The notes: generated from the letters alone by a model not told the origin. A stretch of DNA of 7,266 bases from an uncultured Peptococcaceae bacterium (GCA_958451915.1 CAUDRX010000116.1:1-7266); one strand, 5' to 3'. Counted from the first letter of the stretch, positions 1 through 5,677 are shown. Translations and numbers: made by a program.

Positions 1-408
1 CGTGTTGGAGCGCATGTCATTCATGTCGTCGAACACGAATTTGAAATGCTCGATGCGATCTTTGGTCAGCAGGTACTTGATGCGGTTTGCGATAAGCTCC
101 TGCCGCCTGTCAAAGACGTTGTTGGTAACGCCATATTCGTGCGACCGTTGCACCCAGATTTCAATATCGAGCGGACGGTAATTGACGAAGTTGTTGTTTG
201 TCTGGGTCATCGTTGACCAGAAAAGCAGGAGACGAACTGGGATATCCATCTCGATGTTTTCAAACGTACCCGCCCCAGCAATGCAGTATTTATCTCGAAA
301 GGCTATGATGCTATAGTAGTCATCTTCTGGAATAGCCATTAGTTCTTTTAATTTTTCGTCGTTAAATAGAAGAAGTCTAATGGCCTTGAGTTGATCTTCT
401 TGTGCCAT
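1..408 (-). CDS. Probable tail terminator / tail completion protein, N-terminal 136 residues (partial)
   Basis: This reading frame runs off the left edge of the window; translating the reverse complement from the ATG at 408 gives 136 residues with no stop. The start has an AGGAG at 416-420, 7 bases upstream, overlapping the stop codon of the preceding gene. The N-terminus (MAQEDQLKAIRLLLFNDEKL) is helical, followed by mixed alpha/beta sequence and a stretch near residues 80-115 that includes RPLDIEIWVQRS and then DRRQELIANRIKYLL. A strand followed by a helix of the type 'DRR..LIA..I..LL' is common in tail terminator (Tc1-like) proteins, which cap the tail tube and contact the neck. Its place directly after the gp10-like gene fits that role. 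The assignment is inferred from pattern and gene order; another neck protein is possible. The remaining C-terminal length is unknown. Confidence 0.6.
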   Translation of the reverse strand, partial: MAQEDQLKAIRLLLFNDEKLKELMAIPEDDYYSIIAFRDKYCIAGAGTFENIEMDIPVRLLLFWSTMTQTNNNFVNYRPLDIEIWVQRSHEYGVTNNVFDRRQELIANRIKYLLTKDRIEHFKFVFDDMNDMRSNT

Positions 409-419
409 TACATAACTCC

Positions 420-959
420 TTAAATTCGAATAGTTACAGAATGTCCTTTGAGTTGCCAAGCGCCACTCGCAAACAATTCTCGAACTGCTTCTCTTACGAT
501 CTTTTCCATCATATTCATTAATGCGCCACTCGTAAGGCGATCCGCTACATCATCGAACCAATGGTTTGCGCCCTTGCCCCAGTTGCGATGTTCATAAACC
601 GGAGGTGCGCCACCCATTTCATTGGCACCGGTGTTGACGTTATAGTAACCGCCAAACACGGAGAAGACAGGGCCAGAGCCTGAGTTGAAAATGTAAGCCT
701 GCCAGAGTGCTTGTTCTGGCGTGCCGTTGATCAAACCAAGTCCGAACACGATCATGCCGCCACCGCCACCTAAATCTTCAAGTTGGATGTAGGACTGGAT
801 GTTACCGATCCACCATCCCGGAGAATTAGGGGTTGTGCCTTTTGCGACACCAGCTTTCATGTCGTCAATGTAAGGTTCAAGTTCTTCGCGTAATCGTCTT
901 CGTATTGCGTCGATCAATGGATATTCTGGAAATCTTGCTGTGATAAGATCGGATGCCAT
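420..959 (-). CDS. HK97 gp10-like neck / head-tail joining protein
   Basis: This 179-aa protein probably belongs to the HK97 gp10-like (type 1 neck, Ne1) group that links the head-closure protein to the tail. It has a helical N-terminus (about 14-38, with PLIDAIRRRLREELEPYIDD), a central strand-rich region with a run of five glycines at 64-68, and a C-terminal segment, KGANHWFDDVADRL (129-142), followed by a helix to about 163. A basic or aromatic residue followed by 'HWFDDVADRL'-like sequence near the C-terminus is typical of gp10-like proteins. The ATG at 959 has an AGAGG 7 bases upstream that overlaps the end of the 246-aa gene, and there is an in-frame stop just upstream, so the start is secure. 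Tight spacing to both neighbours implies co-translation. The five-glycine run is odd for this fold and may be a loop. The exact family is an inference. Confidence 0.6.
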   Translation of the reverse strand: MASDLITARFPEYPLIDAIRRRLREELEPYIDDMKAGVAKGTTPNSPGWWIGNIQSYIQLEDLGGGGGMIVFGLGLINGTPEQALWQAYIFNSGSGPVFSVFGGYYNVNTGANEMGGAPPVYEHRNWGKGANHWFDDVADRLTSGALMNMMEKIVREAVRELFASGAWQLKGHSVTIRI

Positions 960-962
960 AAG

Positions 963-1703
963 TTATCCTCTGCAATACGGAAGAAAATCTTCATCATAGT
1001 CGCCACCATGAATGTACTCGAGCGCGTCGTCGTTGAGCGTCAGGCCTAGGTGGATCGTCAGAATCCCTTCGCCATTTTCGTCAACCTCCACGAGGGAGAT
1101 GTCATCGACCTGATGCACTTCATCAAGCCAGACAAAGTAATCGCCGCGCTTCACCTTCAATGTATCCGGATTACTCTGGATCATCAAAGAAGTGCGGTTA
1201 TCATTGAAAAGACCAGCCTGCGAGTTCTTTAAACGTTTTTCATAGTTGCCGTTTAAAATGTAGAACCCGTACACGTCATTCGTCACTTTCAAGAACTTTG
1301 GCGCTTCTTCGAGGATTTCACCGGTGAGATGATCTACATGATCGCCTGCTTCGTTTTCACGGAAGAAGCATCCGCGCACATTGCAATAGTCGAGCATTGT
1401 GGCTTGAGAGTCTGGGATCGCATTGTGGACATACCAAGAGATCAGATAATACTTGCCTTCCCATTCGACCATATCGCCCTTTTTGATCTTCGAGTTTTTC
1501 GACAAGCGGATAGGAAGGGAACCGTCAGCACCGTATTGTTTGGACTTGTAGTTCAATCGCGTGATCTCTGCACGCTCTTCAACCCATTCGTTACGGTCGT
1601 CATCGGGAATAAAAAATCGACACCATTTGATATCTTTGCATACGGAAGTCTTTAAAAAGTTCTCGTAGTTCTCTACGAGGTTAGGTGGTACGTAAAATCT
1701 CAT
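963..1703 (-). CDS. Probable head-closure (stopper) protein with duplicated domain
   Basis: This 246-aa protein lies between the adaptor-like and gp10-like genes, where head-closure (stopper) proteins are normally encoded. Two beta-rich segments share a pattern: residues 62-81 contain KIKKGDMVEW and residues 172-192 contain LKVKRGDYFVW, both followed by short aromatic/aliphatic strands. A 'KxGDxxxW' turn leading into strands, then 'LDYCNV' (104-109), resembles small beta-barrel closure proteins, here apparently present twice. Linkers are acidic and the C-terminus is Asp/Glu-rich (235-239). The ATG at 1703 is preceded by only a weak GAGTG, but an in-frame stop at 1709-1707 rules out an upstream extension, and the stop of the 77-aa gene is 7 bases away, so translational coupling is likely. 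The function is inferred from synteny and the internal repeat; it could equally be another neck or minor capsid protein. Confidence 0.5.
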   Translation of the reverse strand: MRFYVPPNLVENYENFLKTSVCKDIKWCRFFIPDDDRNEWVEERAEITRLNYKSKQYGADGSLPIRLSKNSKIKKGDMVEWEGKYYLISWYVHNAIPDSQATMLDYCNVRGCFFRENEAGDHVDHLTGEILEEAPKFLKVTNDVYGFYILNGNYEKRLKNSQAGLFNDNRTSLMIQSNPDTLKVKRGDYFVWLDEVHQVDDISLVEVDENGEGILTIHLGLTLNDDALEYIHGGDYDEDFLPYCRG

Positions 1704-1709
1704 ACGTCA

Positions 1710-1943
1710 TCACTCGCAATTCAGATTTCCCGGCAAGCGCTGTAGTGCGCCACAAATATCAAAAATACGGTGTCGGATGCTTTTGTATTCTTCTGATTCC
1801 TGATCCATCCCAGAGTCTTCGATGTCTTCTAGCAGTCTAAGAACGTTATGAGCTAGGCGGAGCGTGTAAACATCCAATGGCAAATCTTCTTCACCTACCA
1901 ACTCAACGTCTTTATTAAAGTATTCAACGTGTACGGTCTTAAT
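1710..1943 (-). CDS. Small helical protein of unknown function, apparent ATT start
   Basis: I do not recognise this 77-aa protein. The first conventional start, TTG at 1901, would give 63 residues but has no Shine-Dalgarno sequence. The frame stays open and protein-like upstream (KTVHVEYFNKDVELVGEEDL, alternating like a beta strand) back to an ATT at 1943-1941. That ATT lies 9 bases after a GGAGG at 1957-1953 and shares one base with the TAA of the preceding gene. CTG at 1952 touches the GGAGG and is too close. ATT is therefore the best start by geometry, which would be unusual. The rest is helical (about 30-50, TLRLAHNVLRLLEDIED, and 55-70), with two cysteines near the C-terminus. It sits between the adaptor-like and closure-like genes, so a neck or head accessory role is plausible. 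It ends in TGA 7 bases before the next ATG. The start needs proteomic confirmation. Confidence 0.6.
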   Translation of the reverse strand: MKTVHVEYFNKDVELVGEEDLPLDVYTLRLAHNVLRLLEDIEDSGMDQESEEYKSIRHRIFDICGALQRLPGNLNCE

Positions 1944-2361
1944 CGCTACCAGCCTCCAATCTTACCTTGAAGAACAGTTCGACTAACCGTTTTTCGATTC
2001 GCTCCATTTCAGCATTTAAGTTCGCATATGGCTTATCAGCGTTCGTGACCGTCAATGAATCTGTCGAGTAACCGACAATGGTGTTTACGTCGGCCTGAAC
2101 CATCTTGTAAAAAGAGAGATGAGCTTTGAGTAAAATGTATTCTTCTTCCGAGATAAGCAGTTCCTTATCGATGAAGCTGAGGTTCTGTTCATCAAACTCA
2201 GTACGATAGATGGCTGACTTGTTGAGATCGACGTACAATCCTTTGATGCCTTCTACAATGAGGAGGTCATAATCTTGTTCGGTGTATTCGACCGGCGTTT
2301 GTTGTAAAGCGGTCAGTTGCATAAGCCGGTTGCGCAATCTTGTAAATTGTTCATCAGCCAT
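1939..2361 (-). CDS. Probable head-tail adaptor / connector protein
   Basis: This 140-aa protein is mostly helical, with helices at about 5-20, 28-44, 71-95 and a long charged C-terminal helix at 112-136. It has no membrane segment or signal peptide. The pattern of an early 'YDLLIVEGIKGLY' helix, a central helix (EEYILLKAHLSFYKMV, 73-88) and a C-terminal amphipathic helix resembles small all-helical adaptors (SPP1 gp15 / HK97 gp6 class) that dock beneath the portal and extend the DNA channel. Its position after the capsid gene and before the closure-like and gp10-like genes supports this. The start is ATG at 2361, with AAGGTGG about 7 bases upstream overlapping the TAA of the 136-aa gene. Its own stop overlaps the apparent ATT start of the next gene. 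Family membership is inferred from helical pattern and gene order only. Confidence 0.5.
   Translation of the reverse strand: MADEQFTRLRNRLMQLTALQQTPVEYTEQDYDLLIVEGIKGLYVDLNKSAIYRTEFDEQNLSFIDKELLISEEEYILLKAHLSFYKMVQADVNTIVGYSTDSLTVTNADKPYANLNAEMERIEKRLVELFFKVRLEAGSD
1941..1957 (-). promoter_or_regulatory. Shine-Dalgarno GGAGG with ATT start codon
   Basis: On the minus strand a GGAGG (1957-1953) lies inside the 3' end of the 140-aa gene. After a 9-base spacer comes ATT (1943-1941), which overlaps the TAA stop of the same gene by one base, giving ATTAA. No ATG, GTG or correctly spaced TTG is in frame nearby. This site decides the start of the 77-aa gene and suggests termination-reinitiation coupling. 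Confidence 0.55.
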
Positions 2362-2373
2362 CGCAAGCCCACC

Positions 2374-2784
2374 TTAAATTTCAACGTTCAGTTTTTCATT
2401 GATGTATTTCACGCGAGAAGAAGCCAAGTCAAGCTCGGATGCCATGTCGCGCACACGGATGATCTGTGGGAGATTGCCGACGAGACTGTCGATGAATTTA
2501 TGGAAGTCGGCGACCTTGCCGCTCTTCAAAATCTTTGCAAGCTCTTCGTCGGTCACGTAATGGGTTTCTTCTGGATCAAGACCAAGCTCTTCAACGACTT
2601 TCTGATCTTTGATGATGAGATGTTTGTCTGTGAAGAAAGAGGTGGTAGCCGCAAGATATTCAGCTTCCTCCGGATCGATCATGATGAACGCACCCGGTTT
2701 GACCTCTCGAGAGATTCCATTTGAAAGACCCACGATCACCAAGTAATTGTTTGGGTTTTCAATTCGTACTTTTGGGGTTGCCAA
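2374..2784 (-). CDS. Post-capsid accessory head/neck protein with C-terminal IF2-N-like segment
   Basis: This 136-aa protein starts with TTG at 2784, supported by AAGGTG ending 6 bases upstream; no ATG exists nearby. It has a short beta-rich N-terminal part (residues 4-58: an Asn-rich 'ENPNNYLVIV' strand, then 'REVKPGAFIMIDPEEAEYL'), an acidic linker, and a helical C-terminal part. The last 29 residues, with IRVRDMASELDLASSRV at 109-125, look like the small helical N-terminal subdomain of translation initiation factor IF2 ('RVxELAxELxVSSxxV'). A beta N-terminus plus a small C-terminal helical module is reminiscent of post-capsid proteins such as YqbF of Bacillus prophage elements, whose C-terminal module is of the HeH/LEM kind. 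A structural accessory role at the head or portal is inferred. It follows the only sizeable intergenic gap in the window, so its level may differ from that of the capsid protein. Confidence 0.5.
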   Translation of the reverse strand: MATPKVRIENPNNYLVIVGLSNGISREVKPGAFIMIDPEEAEYLAATTSFFTDKHLIIKDQKVVEELGLDPEETHYVTDEELAKILKSGKVADFHKFIDSLVGNLPQIIRVRDMASELDLASSRVKYINEKLNVEI

Positions 2785-2921
2785 TAGTTACACCTTAATC
2801 CTTTCCGCGCCGTTTCAGCGCCCTTTGTGTTGGCGGTCAACCGCGTAGGCGCACAAAAAAGACGCCTACGCGCCGCCTGTTATTTATTCTTCGTATTGCT
2901 TATTTACGTAGTTCTGTTTGC
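2785..2921 (-). other. 137-bp non-coding gap after the major capsid gene
   Basis: This is the only sizeable space in an otherwise packed gene cluster. I find no reading frame with a usable start and Shine-Dalgarno on the minus strand. Reading in the gene direction it contains an A-rich stretch just after the capsid stop, a long GC-rich hairpin (2877-2832), a smaller hairpin with GCGC arms (2821-2818 and 2810-2807, 7-base loop), and the AAGGTG ribosome binding site of the next gene (2796-2791). No -35/-10 promoter was evident. Confidence 0.6.
2832..2877 (-). promoter_or_regulatory. Strong bulged hairpin downstream of the major capsid gene
   Basis: A perfect 10-bp inverted repeat (CGCGTAGGCG at 2842-2851 and CGCCTACGCG at 2863-2872) encloses an 11-base loop. 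It is extended by five more pairs (GGCGG at 2832-2836 with CCGCC at 2873-2877) after a 5-base one-sided bulge. In the capsid mRNA the loop reads UCUUUUUUGUG, and no U-run follows the stem, so it is not a canonical intrinsic terminator in the gene direction. Likely roles are an mRNA-stabilising or processing hairpin, or partial attenuation, separating abundant capsid message from the connector genes. On the opposite strand the stem is followed by TGTTATTTATTCTT, which could act as a weak terminator for antisense transcripts. The structure is visible in sequence; the role is inferred. Confidence 0.7.
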
Positions 2922-3899
2922 TTACGCGGTAAACTTAACTGCACCGAGGGTTGGGTACTTACCAGCGACCCAAGCGGCACCGAAGTCCTGACGAATGACC
3001 ATTTCATAGGATTCGTCGTCGATGTTCTGCTGTTCCATGGTGCGGACGCTGCCTTCATTAACGACCTTGAGTGGGGATACTTCGCCACCGAGGAGGTAGA
3101 AGATGTCAGTGTCGAGCAGTGGGTTCAGCGCGAAATCAACGATAGGGTTTTCAAGACCGATTACGGTAGCACTCTTGTAGTTGCCGATGTAACCCATGCG
3201 CAGGATTTCACTTACGCCATCTGGTGCATAGGTGTAGTTATCGTTGACCAGTGGATCGATGTGATCGAGAGCGCCAACATCACCGATAATGCGAACCTTG
3301 CCAGGACTCATGCGACGGAAGGTTGCGAGTACCTTGTTGAAGTTGGTAGCAGTCAGGCTGTTGGTAGCCAGATAGCCGTTTTCACCGATGGTAGCAACTG
3401 CGGCATTCAGGATGTCCTGAACATAGAGCAGTTTCTTATAGGTGATCTCACGAGCGGCAGAAGTAGCCATATCGGACATTTTCAGACGACCGGTAGCGAT
3501 GTCCTGGAAGTTCATGTAAGGACGAGCTGCGATCTCAACGGTGTCAACAGTTACGAAGTTGTTGGCAATTTTGGTACGCAGTGGGGTGCCGCCCTTAGCG
3601 AGGATGTACGCGGTTACGTCATTCTGTGCGACCTGGAACTGAGCCTTTTCGCCGTTGGCTACGGTCTTCACTTCGGCGAGCTGACGGAAGAAGTCTTCGG
3701 TTTCCTTGAGCAGTTCGTCAACAACGAAGGTGGTAACTTCGGCGATCTGGTAACGAGACATTGGATCGCCTTTCTTGGCGAAGTCACGGATGATCTCGTC
3801 GCATTCAGCGAGGTCGGTTTTCTTAAAACCTTTATCTTCTAAGTTGCCGTGGATGTCAGCGACATACACTTTAACGATGTCATCATTTCTATTTGCCAT
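2922..3899 (-). CDS. Major capsid protein, HK97 fold
   Basis: This is predicted to be the major shell subunit: 325 aa, directly after the decoration gene and downstream of the portal and protease. The helical charged N-terminal arm (about 20-75) leads into an E-loop-like strand pair with TAYILAKGGTPLRTKI (96-111). Next come a spine-helix-like segment (138-172), an A-domain region with KVRIIGDVGALDHIDPLV (201-218), a strand-rich stretch, and the C-terminal LNPLLDTDIFYLLGG (258-272) and DFGAAWVAGKY (305-315). There is no long delta-domain-like N-terminal extension, consistent with a separate scaffold, here the tail of the protease fusion. The ATG at 3899 is preferred over the in-frame ATG at 3908, because AGGAGG at 3916-3911 is only 2 bases from the latter but 11 from the former. 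It ends in TAA, followed by the hairpin gap. HK97-fold assignment is by context and pattern. Confidence 0.85.
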   Translation of the reverse strand: MANRNDDIVKVYVADIHGNLEDKGFKKTDLAECDEIIRDFAKKGDPMSRYQIAEVTTFVVDELLKETEDFFRQLAEVKTVANGEKAQFQVAQNDVTAYILAKGGTPLRTKIANNFVTVDTVEIAARPYMNFQDIATGRLKMSDMATSAAREITYKKLLYVQDILNAAVATIGENGYLATNSLTATNFNKVLATFRRMSPGKVRIIGDVGALDHIDPLVNDNYTYAPDGVSEILRMGYIGNYKSATVIGLENPIVDFALNPLLDTDIFYLLGGEVSPLKVVNEGSVRTMEQQNIDDESYEMVIRQDFGAAWVAGKYPTLGAVKFTA

Positions 3900-3916
3900 G
3901 TTGTGCATTACCTCCT
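3897..3916 (-). promoter_or_regulatory. Major capsid ribosome binding site with tandem ATGs
   Basis: AGGAGG (3916-3911) is followed after 2 bases by ATG at 3908 and, nine bases later in the same frame, by ATG at 3899. Only the second has workable spacing (11 bases), giving a protein that begins MANRND rather than MHNMANRND. The layout mirrors the site in front of the decoration gene. Confidence 0.6.
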
Positions 3917-3921
3917 TTTAA

Positions 3922-4386
3922 TTACGCACCGACGCCGCCGCCAGAGGCAACTGCTGCTTTTTCATAGAGCAGGCTGTAGATTGGCGTGTCAGCGATCTGG
4001 TCTACCTGAGTGACGATAAAGTCAGCGCCAGCGGTCCCAGCGGTAGATTTTGCGAACTTACCGGAAGTGAAGTTGCAAACGTCACCGGCTACAACAGAGC
4101 CGTTTACTTCGGTGGTCTTATATACAGCACCATCCATCAGAGGAGCCAGCTTGAGGTGCTTACCAACTTTGATCTCCTGATCGAGGTCGGCGATACCATA
4201 TTCAATTGGCTCATCGATTTCCTGTGCTACAAAAAATACAGGCTTATTAGCAGTTACACCGAGAGTTGCGGTGCCAGCTGCAAAGTCGCCGCTAACGAGA
4301 GTACCAGCAGAGATTGGTGCGCTGCCAGCGAGAGTCAGACGGCCTTCATAGTAATTCTGGTTACTTGCTACATATCCGATACCCAT
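3922..4386 (-). CDS. Small beta-rich presumed capsid decoration (head stabilisation) protein
   Basis: This 154-aa protein is rich in Gly, Ala, Thr and Val, with predicted short strands and hardly any helix until the C-terminus. It has strand patterns around EGRLTLAG and KPVFFVAQEID, then IKVGKHLKLAPLMDGAVYK, and a GKFA...ADFIVTQVDQ segment, ending in a glycine-rich tail ASGGGVGA. A protein of this size and composition between protease/scaffold and capsid genes is typically a decoration or cement protein (lambda gpD position), binding outside the shell after expansion. ATG at 4386 is chosen over in-frame ATG at 4395: AGGAGG (4402-4397) is 1 base from the upstream ATG and 10 from the downstream one. 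The strong site suggests high expression, as expected for a protein present in hundreds of copies. It could also be a head fibre base. The assignment rests on position and composition. Confidence 0.6.
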   Translation of the reverse strand: MGIGYVASNQNYYEGRLTLAGSAPISAGTLVSGDFAAGTATLGVTANKPVFFVAQEIDEPIEYGIADLDQEIKVGKHLKLAPLMDGAVYKTTEVNGSVVAGDVCNFTSGKFAKSTAGTAGADFIVTQVDQIADTPIYSLLYEKAAVASGGGVGA

Positions 4387-4402
4387 TAAAGGCATACCTC
4401 CT
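4384..4402 (-). promoter_or_regulatory. Decoration gene ribosome binding site with tandem ATGs
   Basis: AGGAGG (4402-4397) is followed after a single base by ATG at 4395 and, nine bases later in frame, by ATG at 4386. Spacing (10 bases) favours the second, giving a protein beginning MGIGYVAS. The same doubled-ATG arrangement occurs before the capsid gene. Confidence 0.6.
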
Positions 4403-4414
4403 TAGTTGATTTGT

Positions 4415-5677
4415 TTATTCAGAAATCCAGCGTTCGCGGCCAGTTTTTTCGGTCTTGCAGGAATCAGTGATCCGCAAGCTGGAAACGTACTTCTCCGCAG
4501 TCTGACGCTTGGCTTCTTTTTCAGTCTGCTCTTTAATGAGCTTTTCAGCGAGAGCAGCGTTGATAGCATTTTCGTCGAGATCATCGAGCGCGTCTTCGAG
4601 CAACATGATCTCTTCTTCGGTAAGTACCTGACTTACCTTGTCAAGAAGTTCCTGACGTTTAGCGGCCTTGGCCTGATTCTCTTCGGCGGTCTTACGCTGA
4701 TTGAGCTCTTCCTCAACAGCGGAGAGACGAGTTTTCAGCTCTTCGTTCTCTTTCTTGAGCGCTTCGTTCTGCGCGGAGAGTTCGATGATCTGTTCCTTGG
4801 TGCCTTCGCCGTCGGTTTCGGCCTTCTCTTTGCCGGTGCCGCATGCAGCGGTTTCGTCCGCTGGCCTTTCCTCATCGGCTGGCTTTGGCTCAACGGCGGC
4901 TTTTTCCTTACCGGTGCCGCAAGCAGCAGTTTCCTCTTCCTTCGTTAGGTTTTCCTTCGCTGGTTCGGACTTTGCCGGCTCTTCTTTTTCCGGTTCAGGC
5001 TTTGCTTCGGCTTTTTCTTTGCCGGTACCGCATGCAGCGGTTTCGTCAGTTTTCTTTTCTTCTTCTGGGGTTACAGTGCTTTCTGCGGTCTGTTCTTCAA
5101 CGGTTTTCTTTTCGTTGTCCACTGAATCATCCTCCTTTTCGAGATTTTCATTTTCAGCAACCATAAGCGCTCTTGCTTCGGGTACGGCAGGCTCAGTGAC
5201 AACAGTGACGCCAATGAGGTGGTTCCCTGGGTCGCCCGTAATATAAGAAATGCCGTCGTCTTCCACAACAGAGGTTGTTTCAATTTCATATGAAAACTTG
5301 AGTTTCTTGTCTTTTGCCAATCGTTCCAGAGCGTCAACAATGAAGCGGTTTCTTTTTGAAACTTTCGCTGTGCCAACTAAATAAAGCACGCCGTCGATTT
5401 CGACAGTAGAGAAGGACTCAAAGCTCCCAATCTGAGATGTTTTGAATTCGCCATTGCGAGAATCTAAGTTGTGTGAGAGATACCCGTGATGACGCAAGGC
5501 GTCCACGTCGCAAAAAAGAGGAAGGTGTACATACTGATCGCGGTGATTGATAACTTGTTCGATGAACTCTTTGGTGCAAACAACGTTGTTGCGATTAACC
5601 TTGTCATTAAGGATCACAAGCTGGATGTGCATAAAAAGATCGTCTTTGTTTTCGTCAGCGCTTGTAAATACCTTTAT
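4415..5677 (-). CDS. Prohead protease fused to coiled-coil scaffold domain, apparent ATA start
   Basis: Numbering is from the ATA at 5677 (420 aa). Residues 1-175 form the protease: first strand with HIQLVILNDKVNRNN (17-31), GYLSHN with likely catalytic His69 (the 'GxLxHP' site of phage proheads, with Asn replacing Pro), KLKFSYEI with likely nucleophile Ser129, and GNHLIGVTVVTEPAVPEA (151-168) closing the fold; His153 may be the third residue. This fits the herpes assemblin-like prohead protease group (MEROPS S77/S78). Residues 176-294 are acidic, Lys/Pro-rich and hold three copies of ETAACGTGKEKA. Residues 295-345 form a coiled coil, and 346-395 are helical, scaffold-like. The first ATG (5632) has no Shine-Dalgarno; the frame is open for 15 more codons of convincing protein (KVFTSADENKDDLF) to ATA, 9 bases after AGGGAGG. 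The protease probably matures the prohead and clears its own scaffold. Confidence 0.8.
   Translation of the reverse strand: MKVFTSADENKDDLFMHIQLVILNDKVNRNNVVCTKEFIEQVINHRDQYVHLPLFCDVDALRHHGYLSHNLDSRNGEFKTSQIGSFESFSTVEIDGVLYLVGTAKVSKRNRFIVDALERLAKDKKLKFSYEIETTSVVEDDGISYITGDPGNHLIGVTVVTEPAVPEARALMVAENENLEKEDDSVDNEKKTVEEQTAESTVTPEEEKKTDETAACGTGKEKAEAKPEPEKEEPAKSEPAKENLTKEEETAACGTGKEKAAVEPKPADEERPADETAACGTGKEKAETDGEGTKEQIIELSAQNEALKKENEELKTRLSAVEEELNQRKTAEENQAKAAKRQELLDKVSQVLTEEEIMLLEDALDDLDENAINAALAEKLIKEQTEKEAKRQTAEKYVSSLRITDSCKTEKTGRERWISE
4820..5044 (-). repeat. Three copies of a 12-residue peptide repeat (ETAACGTGKEKA)
   Basis: Units lie at 5044-5009, 4933-4898 and 4855-4820, encoding identical peptides at residues 212-223, 249-260 and 275-286 of the 420-aa fusion. 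Spacing is uneven (37 then 26 residues) and the linkers are Glu/Lys/Pro/Ala-rich. The three 36-base units differ from each other at 5, 3 and 6 positions, all third-codon and synonymous. Each contains one Cys, the only Cys residues in the linker. The 'GTGKE' string is not a Walker A motif, since GK is followed by Glu. Confidence 0.9.

Noticed and set aside
1683..1710. Nine-codon ORF (MTYEILRTT) whose ATG overlaps the TGA of the 77-aa gene
   Set aside because: It is too short, out of frame with the 246-aa gene and probably chance, though it sits exactly at an ATGA coupling point.
2832..2877. Intrinsic terminator for the capsid transcript
   Set aside because: The stem is strong but the U-run is in the loop and the sequence after the stem in the gene direction (GTTGACCGCC, AACACAAAGG) has no U-tract.
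3261..3842. Plus-strand 193-codon open frame opposite the capsid gene
   Set aside because: The capsid frame is clearly the coding one; the antisense frame has no ribosome binding site and no recognisable domain.
4402..4584. Minus-strand 60-codon frame overlapping the scaffold C-terminus
   Set aside because: It lies in a shifted frame with Lys/Ser/Leu-rich low-complexity product and no Shine-Dalgarno; the scaffold frame continues sensibly to its own TAA at 4415. A programmed frameshift was considered, but no slippery heptamer was evident.
4820..5044. Walker A / P-loop in the ACGTGKE repeat
   Set aside because: The GK is followed by Glu rather than Ser/Thr, the spacing of glycines is wrong, and it lies in a disordered linker.
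4701..5246. Plus-strand 181-codon Ser-rich open frame
   Set aside because: It is the antisense shadow of the Glu/Lys-rich scaffold linker; low complexity, no Shine-Dalgarno, and opposite to all other genes.
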